A stretch of DNA of 64,000 bases from Aliiroseovarius sediminis (GTDB lineage: Bacteria > Pseudomonadota > Alphaproteobacteria > Rhodobacterales > Rhodobacteraceae), in assembly GCF_022678485.1 (NCBI RefSeq), contig NZ_JALBYP010000018.1, forward strand, positions 124,001 through 188,000, in the 5' to 3' direction. The notes below the pieces were generated by a model that was not told the DNA's origin, did no database searches, and saw only the letters and a program-made list of their open reading frames with translations. Shown in pieces: positions 54,128-62,621 of this stretch. Within the stretch, counting starts at the first letter, position 1, and each line of letters begins with the position of its first letter. The position numbers were made by a program, and so were the translations under genes.

Positions 54128-54406
54128 ATGACCCCAGAAACCGCCGAGGCCACGGCCCTGAATGTGCTGGCGTGGCTTGTGTCTGACGAAGACCTGCTGC
54201 CGGTTTTTATGGGCTCGACAGGGGCCGATCAGGACGCGCTGCGCCAAGGGGCGGGGGATCCGGCGTTCCTTGGTTCGGTTCTGGATTTTATGCTGATGGA
54301 TGATGCGTGGGTGGTACGGGCTTGCGATGCGCTGAATATGCCGTATCAGCATATAGCAGTGGCACGACAGGCTTTGCCTGGTGGCGCACACATGCACTGG
54401 ACCTAA
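54128..54406 (+). CDS. DUF3572 family small protein
   Basis: A 92-residue acidic protein with TALNVLAWLVSDEDLLPVFMG, SVLDFMLMDDAWVVRACDALN and a C-terminal LPGGAHMHWT, all matching DUF3572. An ATG at 54122 exists, but AAGGAG is at ideal spacing for the ATG at 54128. In alphaproteobacteria this gene usually neighbours divK/pleD regulators, as it does here. Function is unknown. Confidence 0.8.
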   Translation: MTPETAEATALNVLAWLVSDEDLLPVFMGSTGADQDALRQGAGDPAFLGSVLDFMLMDDAWVVRACDALNMPYQHIAVARQALPGGAHMHWT

Positions 54407-54460
54407 GCCATAAATTTATTACATATCAATATGATAAGGTTTTAACAGAAAGGACGCACC

Positions 54461-55156
54461 ATGCCGGTTGATGGACTGCTTTTTGACAAGGATGGTACGT
54501 TGTTTCTGTTCGAAGCGACTTGGGAAAGTTGGGCTTTGTCGGTGCTCTTGCGTCTGACCGACAGCAACCTGATCCGTGCGCGCCAGATTGGTCACGAGAT
54601 CGGGTTCGATGTCGACGCCCAAAAATTCCGGCGCGACAGCGTGGTGATTGCTGGCACCCCCTCGCAGATCGTATCAGCACTTCGGCAACATACCGCCTAT
54701 TCTGCCGAAGATTTGGAAACACTTCTTAACGAACAGGCCGCTGTCGCCCCCCAGGTCGAAGCGGTTGCGCTTGTGCCCTTTCTGAATGTCCTGCGCCAGC
54801 GCGGATTGCGGGTCGGGGTCGCAACCAACGATGCAGAGCGACCCGCGCGCGCGCATCTGGACGGTGCGGGGATCACTGACCTTTTAGACTTTATCTCCGG
54901 TTATGACAGCGGCCACGGCGCGAAACCCGACCCGGGCCCCTGTCTGGCGTTTGCGCGGGCCATGAACCTTGCGCCAGAGCGTGTTGCGATGGTGGGCGAC
55001 AGCCTGCATGACCTGCACGCCGGGCGGGCAGCGGGAATGAAAACCATCGCCGTGCTGACGGGCCTTGCAACTGCAGACGAACTGGCCCCGTTTGCCGATG
55101 TCGTGCTTGATGATATCGGCTACATACCAGCGTGGCTGGACCGCGAGGGGCAATAA
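54461..55156 (+). CDS. HAD-family hydrolase
   Basis: A 231-residue haloacid dehalogenase phosphatase. Motif I is FDKDGTLF (nucleophile and acid Asp residues), motif II is VATNDAE, the motif III Lys is in GAKPDPGPC and motif IV is VGDSLHDL. A helical cap lies between motifs I and II. It is similar to phosphoglycolate or beta-phosphoglucomutase-like enzymes, but the substrate is open. GAAAGGACGC precedes the ATG. It is separated from the H-NOX-like gene by 64 bases and could share its transcript. Confidence 0.78.
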   Translation: MPVDGLLFDKDGTLFLFEATWESWALSVLLRLTDSNLIRARQIGHEIGFDVDAQKFRRDSVVIAGTPSQIVSALRQHTAYSAEDLETLLNEQAAVAPQVEAVALVPFLNVLRQRGLRVGVATNDAERPARAHLDGAGITDLLDFISGYDSGHGAKPDPGPCLAFARAMNLAPERVAMVGDSLHDLHAGRAAGMKTIAVLTGLATADELAPFADVVLDDIGYIPAWLDREGQ

Positions 55157-55220
55157 TACCGCCGCGCGTTTGTAGTTTATTTACACTCGGCTTCTAGTGT
55201 GGCGGGGAAACGAGTGCATT

Positions 55221-55817
55221 ATGACGATACATGGTTTGATTTTTTGGTGTTTCGAAGGGTTCCTGATTTTCACCTACGGGGCCGAACGATGGCGCGCAAT
55301 CATGCGAGAGGTGGACACGGAACATGACAGTTTCGAGCCTTTGTTTCGATATGAAGTAAGCCTCGCGAATGCAATTATTGCAGAAGCCGCGCGGCAGTTG
55401 AACAAGCCGCCAGACACGTTTCTGGAAGACTTTGGGACGTTTCTGGTGACAGATCAAAGGGTCGAACGTGTGCGCCGGCTTTTGCGCTTTGGTGGGGTCG
55501 ATTACCCGGATTTCCTTCACTCGCTTGAAGATCTGCGCGGTCGCGCGCAACTGGCAGTGCCCGATCTGGACCTGCCGGTGATCGAGCTGGACGAGTTTTC
55601 GACAGAAGAGTTCTTGGTGACCTGCCGAGATGTCGCCCCCGGCGTTGGTTTCATTCTGTTGGGCATTTTGCGCGCACTGGCCGATGATTACGGCGCGCTT
55701 GCCTATCTGGAACATCTGGGGCGCGAAGGGACGACCGAAAAGATCTCGGTTCGGTTGTTGAAGATGCGTCATGGCGTGGGCCGTACGTTCCACCTTGCGG
55801 CGCCGGGGGCGACATGA
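55221..55817 (+). CDS. H-NOX-like (haem NO-binding fold) protein lacking the proximal histidine
   Basis: A 198-residue protein with the H-NOX fold pattern: N-terminal HGLIFWCFEGF, the FLEDFGTFLV helix around residues 68-75, YPDFLHSLEDL near 95-105 and a C-terminal GILRALADDYG. In haem-binding members a His follows the xLDxLH pattern; here the equivalent residue is Arg106 (SLEDLRGRA). The YxSxR haem-propionate motif reads LVTCR at 132-136, keeping only the Arg. Haem binding by the normal ligand is therefore unlikely. The ATG at 55221 matches the conserved start; the frame opens eight codons earlier. Its stop overlaps the HNOBA-GGDEF gene, its usual partner. Confidence 0.8.
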   Translation: MTIHGLIFWCFEGFLIFTYGAERWRAIMREVDTEHDSFEPLFRYEVSLANAIIAEAARQLNKPPDTFLEDFGTFLVTDQRVERVRRLLRFGGVDYPDFLHSLEDLRGRAQLAVPDLDLPVIELDEFSTEEFLVTCRDVAPGVGFILLGILRALADDYGALAYLEHLGREGTTEKISVRLLKMRHGVGRTFHLAAPGAT

Positions 55818-56821
55818 CGGACGATATGGCAATTTCGATAGCGTTTCACACGCTGGATCAGATGATGCCAATGCATCTGTTGATCAACGATGCCGCCCGC
55901 ATCACCCATGCAGGTCCGACCATCGTCAAGGTTCTTGGTGGTGAATTGGTTGGGCGCAGTGCATTCTCGTTGTTTGAACTCCGGCGTCCACGAGTTGTTC
56001 GATCAATGGAGCATGTGCGAGAATTGGGCGGAGCCAAGGTTCATCTGCGGCTGAAAGATGGCTCAGGCACCAACATGGTCGGGGCTTTTGCCGTAATGCC
56101 TGGCACGAATCTGGTGCTTTTGAACCTGTCATTCGGATATTCGATGGTCGATGCAGTGGCGCGCTATCAGCTGGCCGGGTCGGACTTCGCGCCAACAGAC
56201 CTGACGGTCGAGATGCTGTATTTGATGGAGGCGAAAACCGCTGCAATGACGGCGACAACCAAGCTTGCGCACCGTCTGCATGGTGAAAAAGCCGAAGCGC
56301 AGGTTGAAGCGATGACCGATGGCCTGACGGGGTTGCGCAACCGCCGCGCCTTTGATGCGACGTTGAAACGCTACATTGGCACACGCAGTCAGTTTTCGTT
56401 GATGCATATCGACTTGGATTTTTTCAAGACTGTGAACGATACGCTGGGTCATGCGGCGGGTGATGCCGTCTTGCGCGAAGTGGCGCAGGTTCTGTCTAAC
56501 ATGACGCGTGATGGTGACATGGTGGCGCGTGTCGGTGGTGATGAGTTTATCATCTTGCTGAATCGTCTGACTGATGAGAACAGGTTAGAAAGTCTTGCGC
56601 GGCGTATTATTTTGCGGTTGGAACACCCGGTCGATTTCGCCGGTAAAGCCTGTCAAATTTCAGCCAGCATCGGCATTGTGCGTAGCAGTGACTACGCCGC
56701 ACCGGATGCCGCGCAAATGATCGCCGATGCCGATCTCGCGCTTTATATGTCCAAGGGTAAGGGTCGGGCCTGCATGACGATTTTCCGACCGGAGGTCTGT
56801 CCGCCGGCGCAGATTACGTAG
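55814..56821 (+). CDS. Diguanylate cyclase with HNOBA-type sensor-associated domain
   Basis: A 335-residue protein. Residues about 15-135 form an H-NOX-associated (HNOBA, PAS-like) domain: LLINDAARITHAGPTI, FSLFELRRPRVV and LAGSDFAPTDLT. A helical linker (130-165) and a GGDEF domain (about 166-325) follow. The active-site motif GGDEF is at 241-245, and the inhibitory RxxD (RDGD) at 232-235. It should synthesise cyclic di-GMP. It overlaps the H-NOX-like gene by four bases (ATGA). In related bacteria NO-bound H-NOX controls such partners, but here the H-NOX-like protein lacks its haem ligand. Confidence 0.88.
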   Translation: MTDDMAISIAFHTLDQMMPMHLLINDAARITHAGPTIVKVLGGELVGRSAFSLFELRRPRVVRSMEHVRELGGAKVHLRLKDGSGTNMVGAFAVMPGTNLVLLNLSFGYSMVDAVARYQLAGSDFAPTDLTVEMLYLMEAKTAAMTATTKLAHRLHGEKAEAQVEAMTDGLTGLRNRRAFDATLKRYIGTRSQFSLMHIDLDFFKTVNDTLGHAAGDAVLREVAQVLSNMTRDGDMVARVGGDEFIILLNRLTDENRLESLARRIILRLEHPVDFAGKACQISASIGIVRSSDYAAPDAAQMIADADLALYMSKGKGRACMTIFRPEVCPPAQIT

Positions 56822-57030
56822 CGACCGCAGGTGGCCTTAGCACATAGGGATTTAGGGTCTCTCAACGCCTAGAAATGCGCGTCGCACAATTCTGGTGCAT
56901 GTCGTCAAACGCGGAGTGTGCCAGTTTTCCAAAGGGCTATAGGCCAGTCGCAGACGCGCAGATGTCATAGCGATATCCATAGCGCAGTTCCGGCTGCATC
57001 CGCACAAAGCTGTCATATTTAATTGGAAGG

Positions 57031-57105
57031 TGGCAGCCCGTAGGGGAATCGAACCCCTCTTTCCAGGTTGAAAACCTGGCGTCCTAACCGATAGACGAAC
57101 GGGCC
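57031..57105 (-). tRNA. tRNA-Glu (anticodon UUC)
   Basis: A 75-nucleotide cloverleaf including an encoded CCA. The acceptor stem GGCCCGT pairs with ACGGGCT (with a G-U at the first pair), the T-arm contains GGTTCGATTCC and the anticodon arm is CCAGG-TTTTCAA-CCTGG, giving anticodon TTC. It lies downstream of recJ on the same strand and probably has its own promoter. The 209 bases between the cyclase stop and the tRNA show no gene. Confidence 0.97.
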
Positions 57106-57195
57106 ACTCTGTTGGTGAGGGGGTTCTAGGAGAAAGGTTCGGGCCGTGCAAGAGGTATTCTCAGCTTTTTTGAAAAAACTGGAACGGCCATAAAA

Positions 57196-58953
57196 TCAGG
57201 CTTTTGCCGCGTCCTCCAGGCGCAATTGGGGGCTGGTGCGGCCTTGCCATTGATTGATTTCAAGGCGCCCCGCAAGATGGAAACGCTGGCCTCCGTGTTG
57301 CTGGAGCGTCGAACCAAGCAGGCCGTCGAACGCGCCGAAAGCGATGGCGTCGATGCGTGCGCCCAACCCGTCGCCAAAGCTGACCTTCAGGTGGCTCTGC
57401 CCAACCTGTTTGGCAAACAGGATCTGCATATCGGGAAAGACAAAGCGCGGTGCGGGGGCAGAGGCACCGAATGGGCCCGCCTGTTCCAGCGTTTCGATCA
57501 AATCCACGGTTGCGGCAGGCGGCATCAACAGCCCGTCAATCTTTAGGTCCGCCGCGCCCAACTCTCCTGCGCCTTGTTTGGCCAATAGCTGTGCCAGCCG
57601 GTCCATGGCCGGTTCCAACTGATCGCGGGTCAGGCTCAGCCCGGCGGCCATCTTGTGACCGCCGCCCTTGGTGATCAGCCCGTCGGTCGCAAGGCGCTGG
57701 ATCGCTGCGCCCAGATCGATGCCTGTGACTGATCGGCCCGAACCCTTGCCCTCGTCGCCATCAAATCCGATGACGATGGCGGGTCGGTTTGTGGCCTCTT
57801 TCAAACGGCTCGCGACGATGCCGACGACCCCCGGATGCCAGCCATCGGAGGCGGCCCAAACCAGCGACCTGTCCAGCCCTCGTTCCTCGGCTTGCGCCAT
57901 CGCGGCATCTTGAACGCGGGCTTCAATTTCGCGCCGTTCTGCATTGAGTTCATTCAGTTTTGCTGCAATCGAATGGGCTTCGTTCATATCCGTGGTCGAC
58001 AGAAGTCGCGCGCCAAGGTCAGCTTTTCCGATCCGGCCGCCGGCATTCACGCGCGGACCCATCAGATAGCCCAGATGATAGGCGCGCGGCGCTTCATTCA
58101 GGCCCGCGACATCGGCCAGCGCCACCATTCCGGGGCGCGTGCGTCGGGCCATGATCTTCAGCCCTTGCCGCACGAAAGCGCGGTTGGCGTCGATCAGTGG
58201 CGCCACATCAGCGACCGTGCCAAGCGCCACAAGATCGAGCATTGTGATCAGATCGGGTCCGGGGTGTGCGGCCTCGCGCAACTGGCGCCGCAGTTCAACA
58301 AGCAGCAGAAAGACGACACCCGCCGCGCACAGATATCCTGGCGCGTCGATTTCGTCCTGCCGGTTGGGGTTCACCACGGCGTTCGCGTCGGGCAGGGTTT
58401 CGGCGCCCAAATGGTGATCCAGAATGACGACATCGGCGCCCATTGCGCGCGCAGCTGCAATGGGCTCGAAGCTGAGGGTGCCGCAATCGACGCAGATGAT
58501 CAGGCTGTGATCCTTCGCCAGCGCCTCCATCGCGGGCACGTTGGGGCCATAGCCTTCGTCGATCCGATCGGGAATATACAGCGTGACCGCGCGCCCGAAA
58601 TGACGAAACCAGTCGATCAGCAGCGCGGCCGAGGTCGCGCCGTCCACGTCGTAATCAGCGAAGATCGCCACGTTTTCCCCGCCGTCAAGGGCGCGCAGGA
58701 CACGGGCGGCGGCGGGCTCCATATCCTTCAGCTTCCGTGGATCGGGCAACAGGTTGCGTAAGGTAGGGTCCAGAAAATCTGCGGCCTCGTCCGCGGGTAT
58801 GGCGCGGCGGGCAAGGACATTGCACAGGGGTGCGGGCAGGTCGGTCTGCTGGGCCAGGGCTTGCGCATGTCTGTCGATGTCGGATGTGGGCCCCACCCAA
58901 CGGCGGCCCGTGATAGACTTGTCCACCCCCAGAAAACTGCCCATATCCATCAT
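57196..58953 (-). CDS. recJ: Single-stranded-DNA-specific exonuclease RecJ
   Basis: A 585-residue DHH-family 5'-3' exonuclease used in recombinational and mismatch repair. Its motifs are FADYDVDGATSAAL (motif I), the metal-binding CVDCG, the DHH signature VILDHHLG, GTVADVAPL and, in the second domain, the DHHA1 region with KGGGHKMAAGL. A C-terminal OB-like domain follows. The first ATG is given; the ATG one codon later fits the AGGGAC ribosome binding site slightly better. It is 64 bases downstream of glpX in the same direction. Confidence 0.95.
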   Translation of the reverse strand: MMDMGSFLGVDKSITGRRWVGPTSDIDRHAQALAQQTDLPAPLCNVLARRAIPADEAADFLDPTLRNLLPDPRKLKDMEPAAARVLRALDGGENVAIFADYDVDGATSAALLIDWFRHFGRAVTLYIPDRIDEGYGPNVPAMEALAKDHSLIICVDCGTLSFEPIAAARAMGADVVILDHHLGAETLPDANAVVNPNRQDEIDAPGYLCAAGVVFLLLVELRRQLREAAHPGPDLITMLDLVALGTVADVAPLIDANRAFVRQGLKIMARRTRPGMVALADVAGLNEAPRAYHLGYLMGPRVNAGGRIGKADLGARLLSTTDMNEAHSIAAKLNELNAERREIEARVQDAAMAQAEERGLDRSLVWAASDGWHPGVVGIVASRLKEATNRPAIVIGFDGDEGKGSGRSVTGIDLGAAIQRLATDGLITKGGGHKMAAGLSLTRDQLEPAMDRLAQLLAKQGAGELGAADLKIDGLLMPPAATVDLIETLEQAGPFGASAPAPRFVFPDMQILFAKQVGQSHLKVSFGDGLGARIDAIAFGAFDGLLGSTLQQHGGQRFHLAGRLEINQWQGRTSPQLRLEDAAKA

Positions 58954-59017
58954 GTCCCTGATCTACCGCGTCCTGCGTCCGAGTAGCACCACCCTTGGCG
59001 GCAAGGCGTGCGGTTCC

Positions 59018-59989
59018 TTAGCGCCTGCCGACGGGATTGCGATAGATCATCCGTCGCACAGACCCGGTCTTGGATCGCATCAGCAGGGTTTCGGTGGTCA
59101 GGAAGCCCGGCTCGCGCTTGATGCCCGAGACGACCGACCCATCGGTGACACCGGTGGCGGCAAAAATGACGTCTGCGGTGACCATCTCGTCGCGGTTATA
59201 AATACGGTCCAGATCGGTGATGCCTGCCTTGGCGGCACGGCCCCGTTCGTCATCGTTGCGAAAGGTCAGTTGGCCCCAAATCTGCCCACCCATGCATTTC
59301 AACGCCGAGGCAGCCAGCACGCCTTCGGGTGCGCCGCCGCTGCCCATATACATGTCGATGCCTGTGATCTCGGCTTCGGCGCAGTGGATCACGGCGGCCA
59401 CGTCACCATCGGTGATCAGGCGGATCGCCGCGCCAGTTGATCTGATACCTTCGATCATGCCTTCATGGCGGGGGCGTTCCAGAACGCAAACAGTGATGTC
59501 TGATGTATTGCACCCGCGCGCCTTGGCCAGTGCCTTGACGCGGTCGGCAGGGCTCATGTCAAGGCTGACCACGTCTTTGGGATAGCCCGGCCCGATGGCC
59601 AATTTATCCATATAAACATCGGGCGCGTGCAGCAGGGTGCCGCGCGGGGCCATCGCGATGACAGTCAAGGCATTGGGCATGTCTTTCGCGGTCAGTGTCG
59701 TGCCTTCCAGCGGGTCCAGCGCGATGTCCACGGCGGGGCCGTCTCCGGTGCCGACCTCTTCCCCGATAAACAGCATCGGGGCTTCGTCGCGTTCGCCTTC
59801 GCCGATCACCACGGTGCCTTGAATGTCGAGCAGGTTCAGCTGATCGCGCATGGCGTTGACAGCCGCCTGATCGGCGGCTTTTTCGTCCCCGCGTCCGATA
59901 AGATTGGCGCTGGCCATCGCGGCGGCCTCGGACACACGGGCCAGACCGAGCGAAAGCATACGGTCCAGAAAAACGACTTTATCGGCCAT
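59018..59989 (-). CDS. glpX: Class II fructose-1,6-bisphosphatase
   Basis: A 323-residue Li+-sensitive type phosphatase that converts fructose-1,6-bisphosphate to fructose-6-phosphate in gluconeogenesis. Family motifs are GRGDEKAAD, VIGEGERDEAPML, the metal-binding ALDPLEGTTLTAK, DGDVAAVI and GSGGAPEGVLAASALK. Length is normal. AAGGA precedes the ATG. It lies between the ceramidase-like gene and recJ; hom-glpX-recJ is a recurrent order in Rhodobacterales. Confidence 0.95.
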   Translation of the reverse strand: MADKVVFLDRMLSLGLARVSEAAAMASANLIGRGDEKAADQAAVNAMRDQLNLLDIQGTVVIGEGERDEAPMLFIGEEVGTGDGPAVDIALDPLEGTTLTAKDMPNALTVIAMAPRGTLLHAPDVYMDKLAIGPGYPKDVVSLDMSPADRVKALAKARGCNTSDITVCVLERPRHEGMIEGIRSTGAAIRLITDGDVAAVIHCAEAEITGIDMYMGSGGAPEGVLAASALKCMGGQIWGQLTFRNDDERGRAAKAGITDLDRIYNRDEMVTADVIFAATGVTDGSVVSGIKREPGFLTTETLLMRSKTGSVRRMIYRNPVGRR

Positions 59990-60076
59990 GGCGGGAAATC
60001 CTTACTGTCTATGTTTGATTAAGGGTTTAGTGCCCGCTTGGGGCAGGGGCAAGGGACTTGCGCGCGGTGTTAGCGC

Positions 60077-60808
60077 TTAACCCGGATTTGCGGTCAGGGC
60101 GCGAGGGCTGCGGATCAATCCCTGAAACAAAAGCGCGATCGTCAGGCCGTTCATAATGTGCCAAAGGAAATGCGTGCCAAATGGCCAGACCGCACACAGG
60201 TGCATGTCCAGCGTGCGCAGGGTCAAGGATACCATGAACGTCCCCGTCGCGGCTGCGACCCACGGCGCAATCGGGTGGCTCTTGCGGTGGCTAAGGGCCG
60301 CGAAGGCCAAAAGGGCCAGAACGGCGGGCAAGTACTGCTCGGACCCGTTCAGAAGCGTGTTCGCCGGGGTGGTATGGTCATACGTATCAGACGCGGGCTC
60401 GGTGCTGGTCTGGCTGCCGCTGCCATCGCCGCCGAACGCGAACAGGATGGCGACAAGGCCCACGGTCACAGCCAGCCCGATCCCGATGCGACCGGGCCGC
60501 ACGCCCCCGATCCGGTGGATGGCGACCAGCACGAACAGGGCAACAAAGATCCAGATCGGGATCACGTCGGCAAGGCTGGACCACGCGTTGGCGAAGGTGT
60601 GAAACAGGAAGCTGCCCAGCCCGATCAGGGCGGCCAGCGCGATCAGGACCACGATCACAAGGTCGGTGCGATCACGCTTGGACGCCTCGACCCAGCCCCA
60701 GACAGCGGCGAGGATGAAGGACAGGTTGGACAGGGCGTTCAGCGGCTCGGCCCAGAACTCCGGCCCGGTGCGTTCGCAATAGATGTCGATGGCCGCGAAC
60801 CAGTCCAT
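60077..60808 (-). CDS. Ceramidase-family (CREST superfamily) membrane protein
   Basis: A 243-residue polytopic membrane protein with about seven helices. The pattern of alkaline ceramidases is visible: N-terminal DIYCERTGPEFWAEPLNALSN (core YCERTG), the first His in GSFLFHTFANAW, an Asp in SSLADVIPI and the C-terminal HFLWHIMNGL with two zinc-ligand His. It could hydrolyse an amide-linked lipid such as an aminolipid or ceramide-like substrate. The ATG at 60808 starts the conserved part; the frame is open further upstream into hom. It lies eight bases after hom, so it is co-transcribed. Confidence 0.78.
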   Translation of the reverse strand: MDWFAAIDIYCERTGPEFWAEPLNALSNLSFILAAVWGWVEASKRDRTDLVIVVLIALAALIGLGSFLFHTFANAWSSLADVIPIWIFVALFVLVAIHRIGGVRPGRIGIGLAVTVGLVAILFAFGGDGSGSQTSTEPASDTYDHTTPANTLLNGSEQYLPAVLALLAFAALSHRKSHPIAPWVAAATGTFMVSLTLRTLDMHLCAVWPFGTHFLWHIMNGLTIALLFQGLIRSPRALTANPG

Positions 60809-60816
60809 CGACTGGC

Positions 60817-62109
60817 TCAGACCTCTTCGATGCGGATGGCGACCGGCTCGCCCTCGACCACGCCGGTTTTGCCCAGCCCGGCCAAGGCAGTGTCCAGCCC
60901 GTCGCGGGTGCATTTATGGGTCACGACCAGCACCGGGGCCAGCTTCTGGTCATGGCTAACCTGCCGCATCCGGTCGATCGAGATCCCGGCATCGCCCAAA
61001 ACTGCCGCGATTTTCGCCATTGCGCCCGGTTTATCCAACAGCAACATCCGCAGATAATAGGGCGCGGGCTTCATCGCTTTTACGCCCGTGACTGGCCGCA
61101 GGGTTGAGGCCGATTGGCCAAAGGTCGCAAGCCGGAAACCGCGCGCGATGTCCATCACGTCGCCCATCACCGCGCTGGCGGTCGGGCCTTCGCCGGCACC
61201 GGGTCCGCGCAGCACCACCTGTTCGATGGCGTCGCCTTCAACGACGACCATATTGGTGCCGCCTTCCAACTGGCCCAAGGGCGAGCTGTCGGGCACAAGG
61301 CAGGGGGTCATGCGTTGTTCCAGCCCGCGACCCGTCATTTGCGCGACACCCAGAAGTTTGATGCGATAGCCCATTTCGGCTGCGTGTTCGATGTCTTCCA
61401 ACTGGATGCGCTGGATGCCTTCAAGCTCGACCGCGTCGAAATTGACCTGTGTGCCAAAGGCGATGGAGGACAGTATCGCCAGCTTATGGCCCGCGTCGAT
61501 GCCGCCCACGTCAAGGTTGGGGTCGGCCTCAAGATAGCCAAGCTCGGCACATTCTTCGAACAAGGCGTTATAGCCACGCCCGGTGGCCTGCATCTGGGTC
61601 AGGATATAGTTGCAGGTCCCGTTCATGACACCCATGACGCGGGTGATCTCGTTGCCTGCCAGCCCTTCGGTCAGAGCCTTGATGATCGGGATACCCCCGG
61701 CGACAGAGGCTTCATAGCGCAGGCGCACGCCAGCGGCTTCGGCGGCCAGCGCCAATTCCTGCCCGTGATGGGCCAGAAGTGCCTTGTTGGCGGTGACGAT
61801 GTCTTTGCCTGCGGCAATCGCAGCCTCGCAGGCGTCTTTGGCGGGGCCTTCGTGGCCGCCCATCAACTCAACAAACACGTCGATATCGTCGCGTTTTGCC
61901 AGTGCTACGGGATCATCCTCCCACGCGTAATCGGACAGATCAACGCCCCGATCCTTGTCGCGCGTGCGGGCTGAAACGGCGGTGATCGTGATCGGACGCC
62001 CGGCGCGATCCTGCAAAAGTGCGGCTTGGCGGCGGATGATCTTGATCACGCCGGTGCCGACGGTGCCAAGACCTGCAATCCCAAGGCGCAGGGGGCTGTT
62101 GTCACTCAT
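60817..62109 (-). CDS. hom: Homoserine dehydrogenase
   Basis: A 430-residue enzyme that reduces aspartate semialdehyde to homoserine for threonine and methionine. It has the N-terminal NAD(P) loop GIAGLGTVGTGV, the catalytic domain with VTANKALLAHHG and the GGIPIIKALTEGLAGN/GVMNGTCNYIL core, with the substrate Lys/Asp region around ECAELGYLEADP. A C-terminal ACT domain (YYLRMLLLDKPGAMAKIAAVL in part: LLLDKPGAMAKI) should mediate feedback control. GGAGAG is six bases before the ATG. It is the first gene of a minus-strand run. Confidence 0.96.
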   Translation of the reverse strand: MSDNSPLRLGIAGLGTVGTGVIKIIRRQAALLQDRAGRPITITAVSARTRDKDRGVDLSDYAWEDDPVALAKRDDIDVFVELMGGHEGPAKDACEAAIAAGKDIVTANKALLAHHGQELALAAEAAGVRLRYEASVAGGIPIIKALTEGLAGNEITRVMGVMNGTCNYILTQMQATGRGYNALFEECAELGYLEADPNLDVGGIDAGHKLAILSSIAFGTQVNFDAVELEGIQRIQLEDIEHAAEMGYRIKLLGVAQMTGRGLEQRMTPCLVPDSSPLGQLEGGTNMVVVEGDAIEQVVLRGPGAGEGPTASAVMGDVMDIARGFRLATFGQSASTLRPVTGVKAMKPAPYYLRMLLLDKPGAMAKIAAVLGDAGISIDRMRQVSHDQKLAPVLVVTHKCTRDGLDTALAGLGKTGVVEGEPVAIRIEEV

Positions 62110-62212
62110 GTCGCTCTCCGTCGGCTGTTTGATCGTTCAGCGACGTGTAGCCAATGGCCGCCAAGGGTGCAATCCGCAGGGCGTGGGTTGGGTGAAATTT
62201 TCGGGCAAGCCG

Positions 62213-62500
62213 TCAGGACGCGTCCAGCGCATCCAGCATCTGATCCTCGGTCTCGGTGTCCACCACCGACGTGCCGCGCAACTGGGTCGCCCGCGCACGC
62301 AGGTCCGCGGCCCGTGTGGCCAGATCATCAATGCCATCATCCGTCGGCGGTATTGCCGCCTGTGCCTGAATTTCACTGGTCGGGATGATCTTCGGAAACG
62401 GCGCGTTTGCCGCTGCGCCTTCGGGAAAATCCGGCGCAGGTGCACAGGCCAGCAGGATCGCGGGCAGGATCATGGGAAGGATCAGGGGGCGCGGTGGCAT
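62213..62500 (-). CDS. Small putative lipoprotein
   Basis: A 95-residue protein beginning MPPRPLILP with a hydrophobic stretch and lipobox LLAC (Cys at about residue 18). An Ala/Pro-rich part and a helical, acidic C-terminus (ATRAADLRARATQLRG and EDQMLDALDAS) follow. The open frame begins at 62551, but the ATG at 62500 puts the signal at the N-terminus, with GGAG about ten bases upstream. It may form a short coiled coil in the periplasm. No family is recognised. It is divergent from the TetR gene. Confidence 0.6.
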   Translation of the reverse strand: MPPRPLILPMILPAILLACAPAPDFPEGAAANAPFPKIIPTSEIQAQAAIPPTDDGIDDLATRAADLRARATQLRGTSVVDTETEDQMLDALDAS

Positions 62501-62593
62501 ATGGTGCAGTCTCCGGTTCTGGCCCGTGGGGCTGGGGGACGATACCCCCACGCCCGCTCCGCCGCAAGGTCGGGCGCATTGTGCGGTTGGATT

Positions 62594-62607
62594 TGAACAA
62601 ACGTTCA
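62594..62607. promoter_or_regulatory. Putative TetR operator TGAAC-N4-GTTCA before tetR
   Basis: TGAACAAACGTTCA lies 15 bases before the TetR start codon, positioned to block its own transcription. It is identical to the palindrome before ivd apart from one spacer base (A here, G there). Confidence 0.5.
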
Positions 62608-62621
62608 GTTATCAAGGCGCC

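Noticed and set aside
57162-57181. AT-rich near-palindrome (CAGC, T6, G, A6, CTG) after recJ
   Set aside because: The loop would be only one base and the stem mostly A-T, so it is not a convincing terminator, although it may help end recJ transcription.
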